Positions 17,047 to 24,857 of a stretch of DNA of 64,000 bases are shown here, piece after piece. Every line of letters starts with the position of its first letter. The first letter of the stretch is position 1. A program made the translations under genes and the position numbers. Where the stretch lies: positions 124,001-188,000 of the forward strand of contig NZ_JAHZCJ010000002.1 in the NCBI RefSeq assembly GCF_019422935.1, written 5' to 3'. The stretch is from Desulfovibrio sp. GTDB taxonomy: Bacteria; Desulfobacterota; Desulfovibrionia; Desulfovibrionales; Desulfovibrionaceae. Under the pieces are notes generated by a model. It saw only the letters and a list, made by a program, of their open reading frames with translations, searched no databases and was not told the DNA's origin.

Positions 17047-17303
17047 ATCCCTACAATTTAATCATATTTATCCTATCGCATCTGAATTACTCAACAAAAG
17101 CCGCAACAAAAAAAGTGGGGCAAGAGCAAAAAAGATGCACAGGACTTGCCATCAAAAATTATTTGTGTCATAAGGACTCTCGTTGTGATTGCGGTATGCT
17201 TTCGCGCCCAACGGAGGAATTCGGCCGGAAATATCCGGTTGTGCAACGCCTGGGCGTCCGCCCCGGCGAGGTTGAGCAATAGCTGTCCAAGGAGGACACA
17301 CGC

Positions 17304-17621
17304 ATGGCTGAGATCACCTATAAAGGTAAAAGCTTTGAAGTTGACGAAGACGGTTTCCTTCTGCGTTTTGACGACTGGTGCCCCGAATGGATGGACTATG
17401 TGAAGGAATCCGAAGGCATCTCTGAGATCAACGCTGATCACCAGAAGATCCTTGACTTCCTGCAGGACTACTACAAGAAGAACGGCATCGCCCCCATGGT
17501 CCGTATTCTTTCCAAGAACACCGGCTACAAGCTGAAGGAAGTGTACGAACTCTTCCCCTCCGGCCCCGGCAAAGGCGCCTGCAAAATGGCCGGCCTGCCC
17601 AAGCCCACTGGCTGCGTGTAG
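17304..17621 (+). CDS. dsrC: DsrC, dissimilatory sulfite reductase-associated sulfur carrier
   Basis: The 105-residue protein is full length and ends in the flexible arm CKMAGLPKPTGCV, with the two redox cysteines C93 and C104 that define true DsrC rather than TusE-like relatives. In sulfate reducers DsrC accepts sulfur from DsrAB as a trisulfide between these cysteines and passes it to the DsrMKJOP membrane complex. As usual in Desulfovibrio, the gene is alone and far from dsrAB. A strong GGAGGA site precedes it, a 257-base AT-richer leader lies upstream, and a strong terminator follows, consistent with high expression. Confidence 0.98.
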   Translation: MAEITYKGKSFEVDEDGFLLRFDDWCPEWMDYVKESEGISEINADHQKILDFLQDYYKKNGIAPMVRILSKNTGYKLKEVYELFPSGPGKGACKMAGLPKPTGCV

Positions 17622-17640
17622 TCCAGCCGCAACATTTTGG

Positions 17641-17674
17641 AAAAAAGCGGAAGGGAAACCTTCCGCTTTTTTTT
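17641..17674 (+). terminator. Terminator after dsrC
   Basis: AAAAGCGGAAGG (17643-17654) pairs perfectly with CCTTCCGCTTTT (17659-17670) around a GAAA loop and is followed by T residues. It lies about 20 bases after the dsrC stop. Confidence 0.93.
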
Positions 17675-17825
17675 GCCCATACCGCCCTGCGCGGGCATGC
17701 GCCGCCCATACCGTGCGGGGCACCCGCCGGGGCTTGCCTTTCTGGCAACATTTCATATCTTCTCATCAGCCCGCGCTCCGCTCCCCTCCCTTTACGCCGG
17801 GCCAAAAAAACGGTATCGCCCTGCC

Positions 17826-20264
17826 ATGAAAATTCGTCTGTCCCTGAAAAAATGCGCCCTCTGGTTTATGGGCATCGTTATAGTCTGCGGCCTTTTGGGC
17901 GGCGGCGCGGTGACCATGCTTTTTTACTGGGCCTCGCGCGACCTGCCCGACCTGAACCGTATCGCCGAATACAAGCAGCCGCAGGCTACTGTCGTTCTGG
18001 CGCGTGACGGCTCAACCCTTGGCACCCTCTATCACGAAAAGCGCTTTGTCATTGGCCTCAAGGATATGTCGCGCTATCTGCCCATGTCTTTTCTGGCTGC
18101 GGAAGACGACGCCTTTTACAGGCACATGGGCATTGACCCCGTGGCCATCGCGCGCGCCGCCATCAACAACTTCCGCAAAGGACGCCAGGGCGAGGGCGGC
18201 AGCACCATAACCCAGCAGCTCATCAAGCAGTTGCTGCTCACATCCGAGCGCAGCTATACCCGCAAGATGAAAGAGGCCATTCTGGCCTATCAGCTTGAAA
18301 GAAACTTCACCAAGGATCAGATCCTTACCATATATCTGAACCAGATATATCTGGGTGAACACGCCTTTGGCGTGGAGTCGGCTGCCCGCACCTATTTTGG
18401 CAAGCACGCCTCTGACATCACCCTGGCCGAAAGCGCCGTCATCGCGGGCCTGCCCAAGGCCCCCAGTTCCTACAATCCCTTCCGCAGGCCGGAAGAAGCC
18501 AAGAACCGGCAGATGTACGTGCTTGGCCGGCTGCGCGACCTCAAATGGATCACCCAGGCCGAATATGATCAGGCCGTGGCCGAGCCGCTGGTCTACTGGA
18601 GCATGCCCGAGGGCATGGGTGGTGCGGCCCAGTGGTATCTTGAAGAAGCCCGCCGCCTGCTGGTGGAATTTTTTACGGAATCCAACCTCCGCGCTCTGGG
18701 GGTGGAAACCACCAAGTACGGCGCGGATTATGTGTATGAAGCGGGCCTGACCGTACAAACGGCCATGGATCCAGCACATCAGACCGCAGCTGGCGCGGCC
18801 CTGCGCCGTGGGCTGGAAGAACTGGACAAGCGCCAGGGCTGGCGCGGTCCAGTGGAGCAGCTTGACCCTGCAAAGCAAAAAGAATTTTTGGCGAAAAACC
18901 AGTTTTCTCCCCTTGATCTCGCTGGCGGCGACTGGGTGAAAGCCCTTGTGACCGCCGTGGACACCAAGGAAGTCAAGGTGGCGCTGGGCCAGGGCTATAC
19001 GGGCATCGTGCCGGTTTCGGCCATGTCCTGGGCGCGCAAGCCCAACCCCAAGGTTGCGGCCGCCAACGCGCCAGCCATCAAAGACCCCCGTCAGGTAGTG
19101 GCGGTTGGCGATGTAATCTGGGTTTCCGCAGAAGAAATCACGGTTACGGAAACCAATGCCAAGGGCCGCAAAGAGCAGAAAACCATTCCTTTTGATTCCT
19201 CTACGGTCAAAAAGAATATCCCCATCCATCTGCGCTTGCAGCAGGACCCGCTGGTGCAGGGGGCCATTGCCTCCGTGGAACCGCAGAGCGGCGACGTTGT
19301 GGCCCTCATTGGCGGCTACCAGTTTGGCGACAGCCACTTTAACCGCGCAACGCAGGCCCGGCGTCAGCCAGGTTCCAGCTTCAAGCCCGTGGTCTATTCC
19401 ACGGCCATGGACTTTGGCTTTACGCCTGCCTCCACGGTGCTGGACGCGCCCTTTGTGTATGTGAACCCCTACACCAATGAAGTGTGGCGGCCCTCGAACT
19501 ACGAACACAACTACAAGGGAGAACTGCCCCTGCACACGGCTCTGGCCCTTTCCCGCAATACCTGCACAGTGCGCGTGGCGCAGCAGGTGGGCATAGCCAA
19601 TGTGGTGCAGCGCGCCAAGGCTCTGGGGCTTGAACCGCATTTTCCGCAGGAGCTGGCCATCAGCCTCGGCGCAGTGGCCGTGTCGCCGCTTAACCTTACG
19701 CAGGCCTACGCAGCTTTTGCCAACCAGGGGTTGGGGGTGCGCCCGCGCATCATCACCTCCATCAGCGACCCGCAGGGCCGGGTGCTCTACAGGCAGGAAG
19801 TGGAGCACTGGCAGGCTGTCAGCCCCCAGAACGCCTACATTATGGACACTCTGCTCAAGGAAGTTGTCAATTCCGGCACTGGCGGGCGCGCCAAAATCGA
19901 TGGGCGCATCATAGCGGGTAAAACCGGCACCACCAATGATGAACGCGATGCGTGGTTCATGGGCTTCTCGCCCTACCTCGTGACCGGCGTCTACGTGGGC
20001 TACGATCAGGTGCAGAGCCTTGGCCGCCTTGAACAGGGCGGGCGTACTGCCGCCCCCATCTTCCGTTACTACCGCAGTGAAGTGGAAGATCGCTACCCCA
20101 AGGACGACTTTGTAATGCCCGAGGGTATTGTGATGGCCGATGGTCTGGCTTTCAAGGCCGACCAGCCCATGCAGGGTGCATCTGCGACCTCCCCCACCAC
20201 TGCTGATGGAACGGCAGTGGATACCTCGGAAGGCGGCGAAGACCTGATGCGCCAGATGTTCTAG
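17826..20264 (+). CDS. mrcA: Penicillin-binding protein 1A (bifunctional transglycosylase/transpeptidase)
   Basis: The 812-residue inner-membrane protein has one N-terminal membrane anchor (FMGIVIVCGLLGGGAVTMLFYW). The GT51 glycosyltransferase domain follows, with catalytic E93 in AAEDDAFYRHMG, and then GGSTITQQL. A transpeptidase domain carries the S517-x-x-K520 box (SSFK), SRNT, and K699-T-G-T. An inserted region between the two (about residues 350-470) resembles the OB-like ODD domain of class A PBP1a. It polymerises and cross-links peptidoglycan. Start 17826 puts the anchor at the N-terminus; an upstream in-frame extension overlaps the dsrC terminator and is not credible. Confidence 0.96.
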   Translation: MKIRLSLKKCALWFMGIVIVCGLLGGGAVTMLFYWASRDLPDLNRIAEYKQPQATVVLARDGSTLGTLYHEKRFVIGLKDMSRYLPMSFLAAEDDAFYRHMGIDPVAIARAAINNFRKGRQGEGGSTITQQLIKQLLLTSERSYTRKMKEAILAYQLERNFTKDQILTIYLNQIYLGEHAFGVESAARTYFGKHASDITLAESAVIAGLPKAPSSYNPFRRPEEAKNRQMYVLGRLRDLKWITQAEYDQAVAEPLVYWSMPEGMGGAAQWYLEEARRLLVEFFTESNLRALGVETTKYGADYVYEAGLTVQTAMDPAHQTAAGAALRRGLEELDKRQGWRGPVEQLDPAKQKEFLAKNQFSPLDLAGGDWVKALVTAVDTKEVKVALGQGYTGIVPVSAMSWARKPNPKVAAANAPAIKDPRQVVAVGDVIWVSAEEITVTETNAKGRKEQKTIPFDSSTVKKNIPIHLRLQQDPLVQGAIASVEPQSGDVVALIGGYQFGDSHFNRATQARRQPGSSFKPVVYSTAMDFGFTPASTVLDAPFVYVNPYTNEVWRPSNYEHNYKGELPLHTALALSRNTCTVRVAQQVGIANVVQRAKALGLEPHFPQELAISLGAVAVSPLNLTQAYAAFANQGLGVRPRIITSISDPQGRVLYRQEVEHWQAVSPQNAYIMDTLLKEVVNSGTGGRAKIDGRIIAGKTGTTNDERDAWFMGFSPYLVTGVYVGYDQVQSLGRLEQGGRTAAPIFRYYRSEVEDRYPKDDFVMPEGIVMADGLAFKADQPMQGASATSPTTADGTAVDTSEGGEDLMRQMF

Positions 20265-20294
20265 AACGCAGAACTCAGAAGCCAGACGTTTAAA

Positions 20295-20358
20295 GCCAGC
20301 GTCACGCACGGAATTGCACCAGCCGAAAGGCTATGCAGCTTCCGTGCGTGACGCTGGC
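20295..20358 (+). repeat. Long nested hairpin between mrcA and ade
   Basis: Perfect 19-base arms (20295-20313 and 20340-20358) enclose a second stem: TGCA/TGCA, then AGCC/GGCT capped by a GAAA tetraloop. No T run follows on the + strand, so it is not a standard terminator for mrcA. It lies about 90 bases before the ade start and could be a regulatory leader structure. Confidence 0.85.
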
Positions 20359-20446
20359 GCAGACAAGACCACACGGCAAAAGCCGAAATTCCTATCCTGC
20401 AAGCGCCCCGGCGTGGTGCAGCCTTCCCTGCGGGGCGGAGACCTCC

Positions 20447-22168
20447 ATGAAACACCGTATCGACATGGCCGCCGGACACGAACCGGCGGATATACTCATC
20501 ACAAACGCCAGGGTTGTTGATGTTTTTTCCGGTCTGGTGCGGCAGGATTCCGTAGCCATCGGCGATGGGGTCTTTCTAGGTTTCGGCCAGCGCGAAGCCC
20601 GCGAGGTGGTGGACGCCCAGGGGGCCTATCTGCTGCCCGGCTTCATTGACGCCCACATCCATCTGGAATCCAGCATGGTCACTCCGGCGCGCTTTGCCGA
20701 AATGGCCCTGCCCCACGGCACCACATCCGTGGTGGCCGACCCCCACGAACTGGCGAACGTATGCGGCACCGCGGCCTTGCGCTTCTTACTTGCCAGCGCC
20801 CAGACCCTGCCCCTGAGCATCTTTCTGGCCCTGCCCTCGTGCGTCCCGGCCACTCCCTTTGAAGACAGCGGCGCAGTGCTGCAAGCCAAAGACCTGGCTC
20901 CCTTCATGGACGACCCGCACGTGGCCTCGCTGGGCGAAATGATGAACTACCCCGGCGTACTCAGCGGCGACCCGGAAGTGCTTGAAAAGATTGCCCTGAG
21001 CCATTCGCGGCGCAAGCCCGTTGACGGGCACGCCCCGGCCCTGCTGGGCAGGGAACTTGACGCCTACCTGTGCACGGGCATTGCCAATACGCACGAGTGC
21101 ACCACCGCTGAAGAATTTCACCAGAACCTCATGCGCGGCTGCCGCATCTTTTTGCGTGACGGCTCCGCAGCGCGCAACCTGCCCGCGCTGGCCCCGCTGG
21201 TCACGCCCGGCAACTGCCACCGCTGCGCCTTTTGCTGCGATGACCGCCACGCCTCCGAGCTGCTGACGGCGGGCCATATGGACGAAGTGCTGCGCAAGGC
21301 CGTAGCCCTGGGCATGGACCCCGTCACGGCGGTGCGCCTGTGCACCCTCAATGCAGCCGAGGCCGAGGGGCTGCAAGGCAAGGGGGCCATTGCCCCCGGC
21401 TATGACGCCGACTGCGTGCTGGTTGACGACCTGGCGTCCTTCAACGTGCGCATGACCTTTGCGGGCGGGCGACAGATTGCTGCGGAGGGCCGCATGCTCG
21501 CCCTGCTGGCGGATCCCCCCTTAAAAGACCTGACCAATACGGTGCGGCTTGCGCCCCTGCCGGATGATGTATTTGCGCTGCCCCTGCCATCGGGCCGTGC
21601 CCGGGTTATCCGCCTGCACCCCGGTTCTCTGGTGACGGATGCCGAAGAGCACGACGTCACCTGCACCAATGGACTTTTTGACGCCCGCCAGAACGAAGGC
21701 CTGTGCAAACTGGCCGTTGTGGAACGCCACAAGGCCACGGGCAAGGTGGGCGTGGGTATTCTGGCCGGATACGGCCTGCGCAACGCGGCTGTGGCAACCT
21801 CTGTAAGCCACGACTCGCACAATATTGTGGTCTGCGGCGATAACGATGCAGACATGCTGGCCGCCGTGCGCCGGGTTGCCGCCATGGGCGGCGGCATCGC
21901 AGTTGCGAGCGAAGGCCGGATCTTTGAGGAACTGCCCCTGCCCGTGGCCGGGCTGATGACCCACGAAGCCCCGGAAACCGTGGTACGCGCGCTGGATGCC
22001 ATCCACGGTCTGCTGCACGGGCACGGAATTCCGGCCAATGTGGCTCCGCTCATGGCCCTGAGCTTCATGGCTCTGCCCGTGATTCCCTCGCTCAAGCTGA
22101 CGGCGCGGGGTCTTTTTTCCGTTGCCGACTGGCGCTTTGTTTCGGTAGACGCGGCAGCGCGGCCCTGA
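20447..22168 (+). CDS. ade: Adenine deaminase
   Basis: The 573-residue amidohydrolase matches the Ade family in length. H70 and H72 in FIDAHIHLESSM are the first metal ligands. GTTSVVADPHE, EMMNYPGVL, VDGHAP and TNTHECTT-like segments follow, and the C-terminal domain has SVSHDSHNIVVCGDND. It converts adenine to hypoxanthine and ammonia for purine salvage, with an iron/manganese centre. The start at 20447 follows a GGAG site and gives the standard N-terminus (GHEPADILITNARVVDVFSG). It lies downstream of a conspicuous hairpin and upstream of trmI. Confidence 0.95.
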   Translation: MKHRIDMAAGHEPADILITNARVVDVFSGLVRQDSVAIGDGVFLGFGQREAREVVDAQGAYLLPGFIDAHIHLESSMVTPARFAEMALPHGTTSVVADPHELANVCGTAALRFLLASAQTLPLSIFLALPSCVPATPFEDSGAVLQAKDLAPFMDDPHVASLGEMMNYPGVLSGDPEVLEKIALSHSRRKPVDGHAPALLGRELDAYLCTGIANTHECTTAEEFHQNLMRGCRIFLRDGSAARNLPALAPLVTPGNCHRCAFCCDDRHASELLTAGHMDEVLRKAVALGMDPVTAVRLCTLNAAEAEGLQGKGAIAPGYDADCVLVDDLASFNVRMTFAGGRQIAAEGRMLALLADPPLKDLTNTVRLAPLPDDVFALPLPSGRARVIRLHPGSLVTDAEEHDVTCTNGLFDARQNEGLCKLAVVERHKATGKVGVGILAGYGLRNAAVATSVSHDSHNIVVCGDNDADMLAAVRRVAAMGGGIAVASEGRIFEELPLPVAGLMTHEAPETVVRALDAIHGLLHGHGIPANVAPLMALSFMALPVIPSLKLTARGLFSVADWRFVSVDAAARP

Positions 22169-22236
22169 AGCATTTTTTCTGACACCTGAGGGAAGCGCCC
22201 CTTGCGCGGCCCTGAAGCAGCTAATAAAGGAACCTC

Positions 22237-23121
22237 ATGATTCCCTTCGGTACGCTTGTCGTCTATGTAACCCCCAAGGGCCGCCGCTATGTCAAACGCC
22301 TCGTTGAAGGCCAGGACTGGCATAGCAATGATGGCACCCTTGTTTCCACCGAGGTGGCGCAGGCTGACCTTGGCTCTGTGGTCTACACCAACCAGAATGT
22401 GCCCATCCAGGTGATGGAAGCCACCCTGTATGACCGCCTCAAGGGCCTCAAGCGTCAGACGCAGATCATCTACCCCAAGGATATCGCCTATATCTGCCTG
22501 CGCCTCGGCGCTGGCCCGGGGCGTACCATCATAGAGGCGGGCTGCGGTTCCGGCGGCCTGACCACGGGCCTTTCGTGGTTCTGCGGCCCCACCGGGCGCG
22601 TGGTGAGCCATGAGGCCCGCGAGGAATTCATGAAGCTGGCGCGCCGCAACCTTGAGTGGGCTGGCGTGGGCGAAAATGTGGAACTGCACAACCGCGATGT
22701 GGCCGAAGGCTTTGCCGTGACCGGTGCGGACGCGCTCTTCCTTGATGTGCGCACCCCGTGGGAATACCTCGACCATGCCCTGGCCGCAGTGCGCCCTGGT
22801 GCGAGCTTCGGCTTTTTGCTGCCCACAGTTGACCAGGTGAGCAAACTGCTGCTGGGCCTTGAGCGTGGCCCCTTTGCCGATGTGGAAGTGTGCGAGATTC
22901 TTATCCGCCGCTGGAAGCCCGTGGCTGACCGCCTGCGCCCCGAAGACCGCATGACGGCCCACACGGGTTTTCTGGTCTTTGCCCGCCAGCAGAATCGCAG
23001 CGCGGACTTTGATTCGCGCAAGCCCATGGGCACGCGTGAGCGCAAGCAGGAAGCCGCCCGTCAGGCCCGCCTTGGTCTGACTGACGAAGCCCCTGAAGCT
23101 CTTGAAGGTGATATGGAATGA
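22237..23121 (+). CDS. trmI: tRNA (adenine-58-N1)-methyltransferase TrmI-like
   Basis: The 294-residue protein has a small N-terminal beta domain (FGTLVVYVTPKGRRYV). The motif QIIYPKDIAYI follows, and then a Rossmann methyltransferase with IIEAGCGSGGLT at about 98-109 as the SAM-binding motif I. This order is diagnostic for TrmI, which methylates adenine 58 in the T loop of tRNA. About 40 residues at the C-terminus are a charged extension. The last codons overlap the start of the SMR gene (ATGA), so the two are translationally coupled. Confidence 0.92.
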   Translation: MIPFGTLVVYVTPKGRRYVKRLVEGQDWHSNDGTLVSTEVAQADLGSVVYTNQNVPIQVMEATLYDRLKGLKRQTQIIYPKDIAYICLRLGAGPGRTIIEAGCGSGGLTTGLSWFCGPTGRVVSHEAREEFMKLARRNLEWAGVGENVELHNRDVAEGFAVTGADALFLDVRTPWEYLDHALAAVRPGASFGFLLPTVDQVSKLLLGLERGPFADVEVCEILIRRWKPVADRLRPEDRMTAHTGFLVFARQQNRSADFDSRKPMGTRERKQEAARQARLGLTDEAPEALEGDME

Positions 23122-23444
23122 ATCCCTGGGTAGTGCTCATTGCAGCGGGCTTGTGCGAGATCGGCTGGCCCCTCGGATTCAAGGTGGCGCAAACAGCGCC
23201 CGCATGGCGTGTGGCGGCCATTTCCCTTTCCGTTGCCAGCATGGCCCTGAGCGGCTGGCTGCTCTTTCTGGCTCAAAAGCAGATCCCCATGGGCACGGCC
23301 TACGCCGTGTGGACGGGGATAGGCGCAGCGGGAACATTCATTCTTGGCGTTCTTGTGTTTGGCGATGCCCTCAACTGGGGCCGAGCGCTGGGCGTTGCCA
23401 TGATTATTGGCGGCGTGGTTGTGCTGAAAGCAATGACGCCCTGA
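23118..23444 (+). CDS. Small multidrug resistance transporter, SugE/Gdx type
   Basis: The 108-residue protein has four transmembrane helices. Glutamate E14 in the first helix (AAGLCEIGWPLGFK) is the proton/substrate-coupling residue. The W-P-x-G-F-K context resembles the SugE/Gdx branch, which exports guanidinium, more than the EmrE branch. SMR proteins work as antiparallel or heteromeric dimers; no second SMR gene is adjacent, so a homodimer is likely. It overlaps trmI by four bases. No guanidine riboswitch is possible in this position, since the upstream gene is coding. Confidence 0.85.
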   Translation: MNPWVVLIAAGLCEIGWPLGFKVAQTAPAWRVAAISLSVASMALSGWLLFLAQKQIPMGTAYAVWTGIGAAGTFILGVLVFGDALNWGRALGVAMIIGGVVVLKAMTP

Positions 23445-23464
23445 TCCCGCAAGTAGTGCATATA

Positions 23465-23500
23465 CGAAGGCCCGCCAACTGGCGGGCCTTCGCTTTTATT
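23465..23500. terminator. Shared terminator between SMR and MFS genes
   Basis: CGAAGGCCCGCC (23465-23476) pairs perfectly with GGCGGGCCTTCG (23481-23492) around AACT, followed by CTTTTATT. It sits between convergent genes and can serve the + strand directly. Confidence 0.88.
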
Positions 23501-24692
23501 CTTCCCGGCATTGCCACGTGATGGAACGACCCCACAAAAGCAGGAGCAGCACGCACACGCTGCTAAGCGCCAGCGCCGGAGCAAAGCCGCCCAAGTATTC
23601 GCGCACCACGCCCAGCAACAGAATCAGCCCCACATTCACGCAGTTGGCAAGCATGGACATGAAGCCGATGCCTGTTGCCGTATGGCTGGCCCCAGCGGCC
23701 TCAATGGTCAGGGTAAAAACAGAGGCATAGGTGCCGCCGCAGCACACAGCCAAGGCAAAGGCGCAGGCCAGCAACATCCAGGTGCTGCCCGCCAGAGCCA
23801 GAAGCAGATAAAAAAGCCCGATGCCAAGCACAAAGCCCACAAGTAGTTTCTGCTTGGGCACGGCGCGGCCAAGCTCGCCGCCAGCAATCCGCGCCATTGT
23901 GCCTGCCAGCAGCACAAGGCTTGTCGGCAATGCCCAGGCTTCTGCGTTGCTGCTGCCTGCAACGGCCCCAGAACTGGCGCTGTCCGCCAGCATCACGGAA
24001 AGCCAGTTGCCCAGAGCCGTTATGGTGCCAAAAGAAAATCCGTGACAGCAGCCGATAAACCACAGCCGCCTGTTGCGCGCCACCTGCCCCAGCACGCGCA
24101 GCACATTGCCCGCAGAGGTCGGTTCTGTTCTGGTTTCCCGGCGCAGCGGCGCAAGGGGCGGGCACAGGAGCGAAGCCAGCAAGGCCACGGACAAAAGGCC
24201 ACCCAGACTATAGGCTGCCGCCCAGCCGCTTTCACCAAAATATGGCAGCACGATAAAGGGAACCATTGTTCCCAGGCTGAATGCCGCGCCCTGCAAGCCT
24301 TGCGCCCGGCTCATAAAGGCCGGGGGGCACAGGGTTTTGACGGCGGAAACCATTGAAAGGAACAGCAAGCCCGTAGCCAGCCCGATGAGCATGCGCATGC
24401 ACACGGCCAGAACCATGTTGTGCGGCAGAAGCAAGGGCACAAAGCCGCCAGCGGCGCACAAAAGAGCCGAGAGCGCCAGTGTGCGTAGTGTACCCAGCCT
24501 GTCCACCACAAGGCCCGCAGGAACCTGCACCAACGTATGCGCCCAAAAGGGCGCGCTGAGAAAGACACCAAGCCCTGCGTAATTGAGGCTGAAAAGACTC
24601 CTGAACTGCTCCGCCACGGCAGATACGTTCAGAAACATAAAGCCCATGCCCAGGCAGCCCAGAGCAGGAAGCCAGTAATAAACAGGAACCAT
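23496..24692 (-). CDS. Major facilitator superfamily transporter (12 TM)
   Basis: The 398-residue membrane protein has about 12 hydrophobic helices and an MFS motif A-like loop (GLVVDRLGTLRTL) between helices two and three. The first helices (VPVYYWLPALGCLGMGFMFLN, then LFSLNYAGLGVFLSAPFW) resemble nitrate/nitrite-type or sugar-phosphate-type carriers, but I cannot assign a substrate. The start at 24692 (MVPVYYWL) places helix one at the N-terminus; an alternative GTG/ATG 16 codons earlier would add a short basic leader. It converges on the SMR gene, sharing a terminator region, and lies downstream of copA. Confidence 0.8.
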   Translation of the reverse strand: MVPVYYWLPALGCLGMGFMFLNVSAVAEQFRSLFSLNYAGLGVFLSAPFWAHTLVQVPAGLVVDRLGTLRTLALSALLCAAGGFVPLLLPHNMVLAVCMRMLIGLATGLLFLSMVSAVKTLCPPAFMSRAQGLQGAAFSLGTMVPFIVLPYFGESGWAAAYSLGGLLSVALLASLLCPPLAPLRRETRTEPTSAGNVLRVLGQVARNRRLWFIGCCHGFSFGTITALGNWLSVMLADSASSGAVAGSSNAEAWALPTSLVLLAGTMARIAGGELGRAVPKQKLLVGFVLGIGLFYLLLALAGSTWMLLACAFALAVCCGGTYASVFTLTIEAAGASHTATGIGFMSMLANCVNVGLILLLGVVREYLGGFAPALALSSVCVLLLLLWGRSITWQCREE

Positions 24693-24767
24693 GCAGCGTC
24701 CTTGCCGCGAAACAGGCGCAGGCGGGCTTGCCCCCGTCAAACAGCCATTTCAGGCGGTAACAGTTCT

Positions 24768-24802
24768 AAAACAATAAGGTTGCGCCCCAATGGAGCGCAA
24801 CC
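24768..24802 (-). terminator. Terminator after copA
   Basis: GGTTGCGC (24778-24785) pairs with GCGCAACC (24795-24802). On the minus strand the stem is followed by TTATTGTTTTAG. It lies 56 bases past the copA stop. Confidence 0.78.
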
Positions 24803-24857
24803 GTGTGGGTGTATACCTCTGAAGGCTGATCCGCAATGCCTGAAACAGGGGCCTTGC

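Noticed and set aside
18012..20309. A 765-residue minus-strand open frame inside the PBP1A gene
   Set aside because: It lacks domains and a ribosome binding site, and the plus strand carries all catalytic motifs of PBP1A.
20295..20358. The ade hairpin as a rho-independent terminator of mrcA
   Set aside because: No T run follows the right arm on the plus strand.
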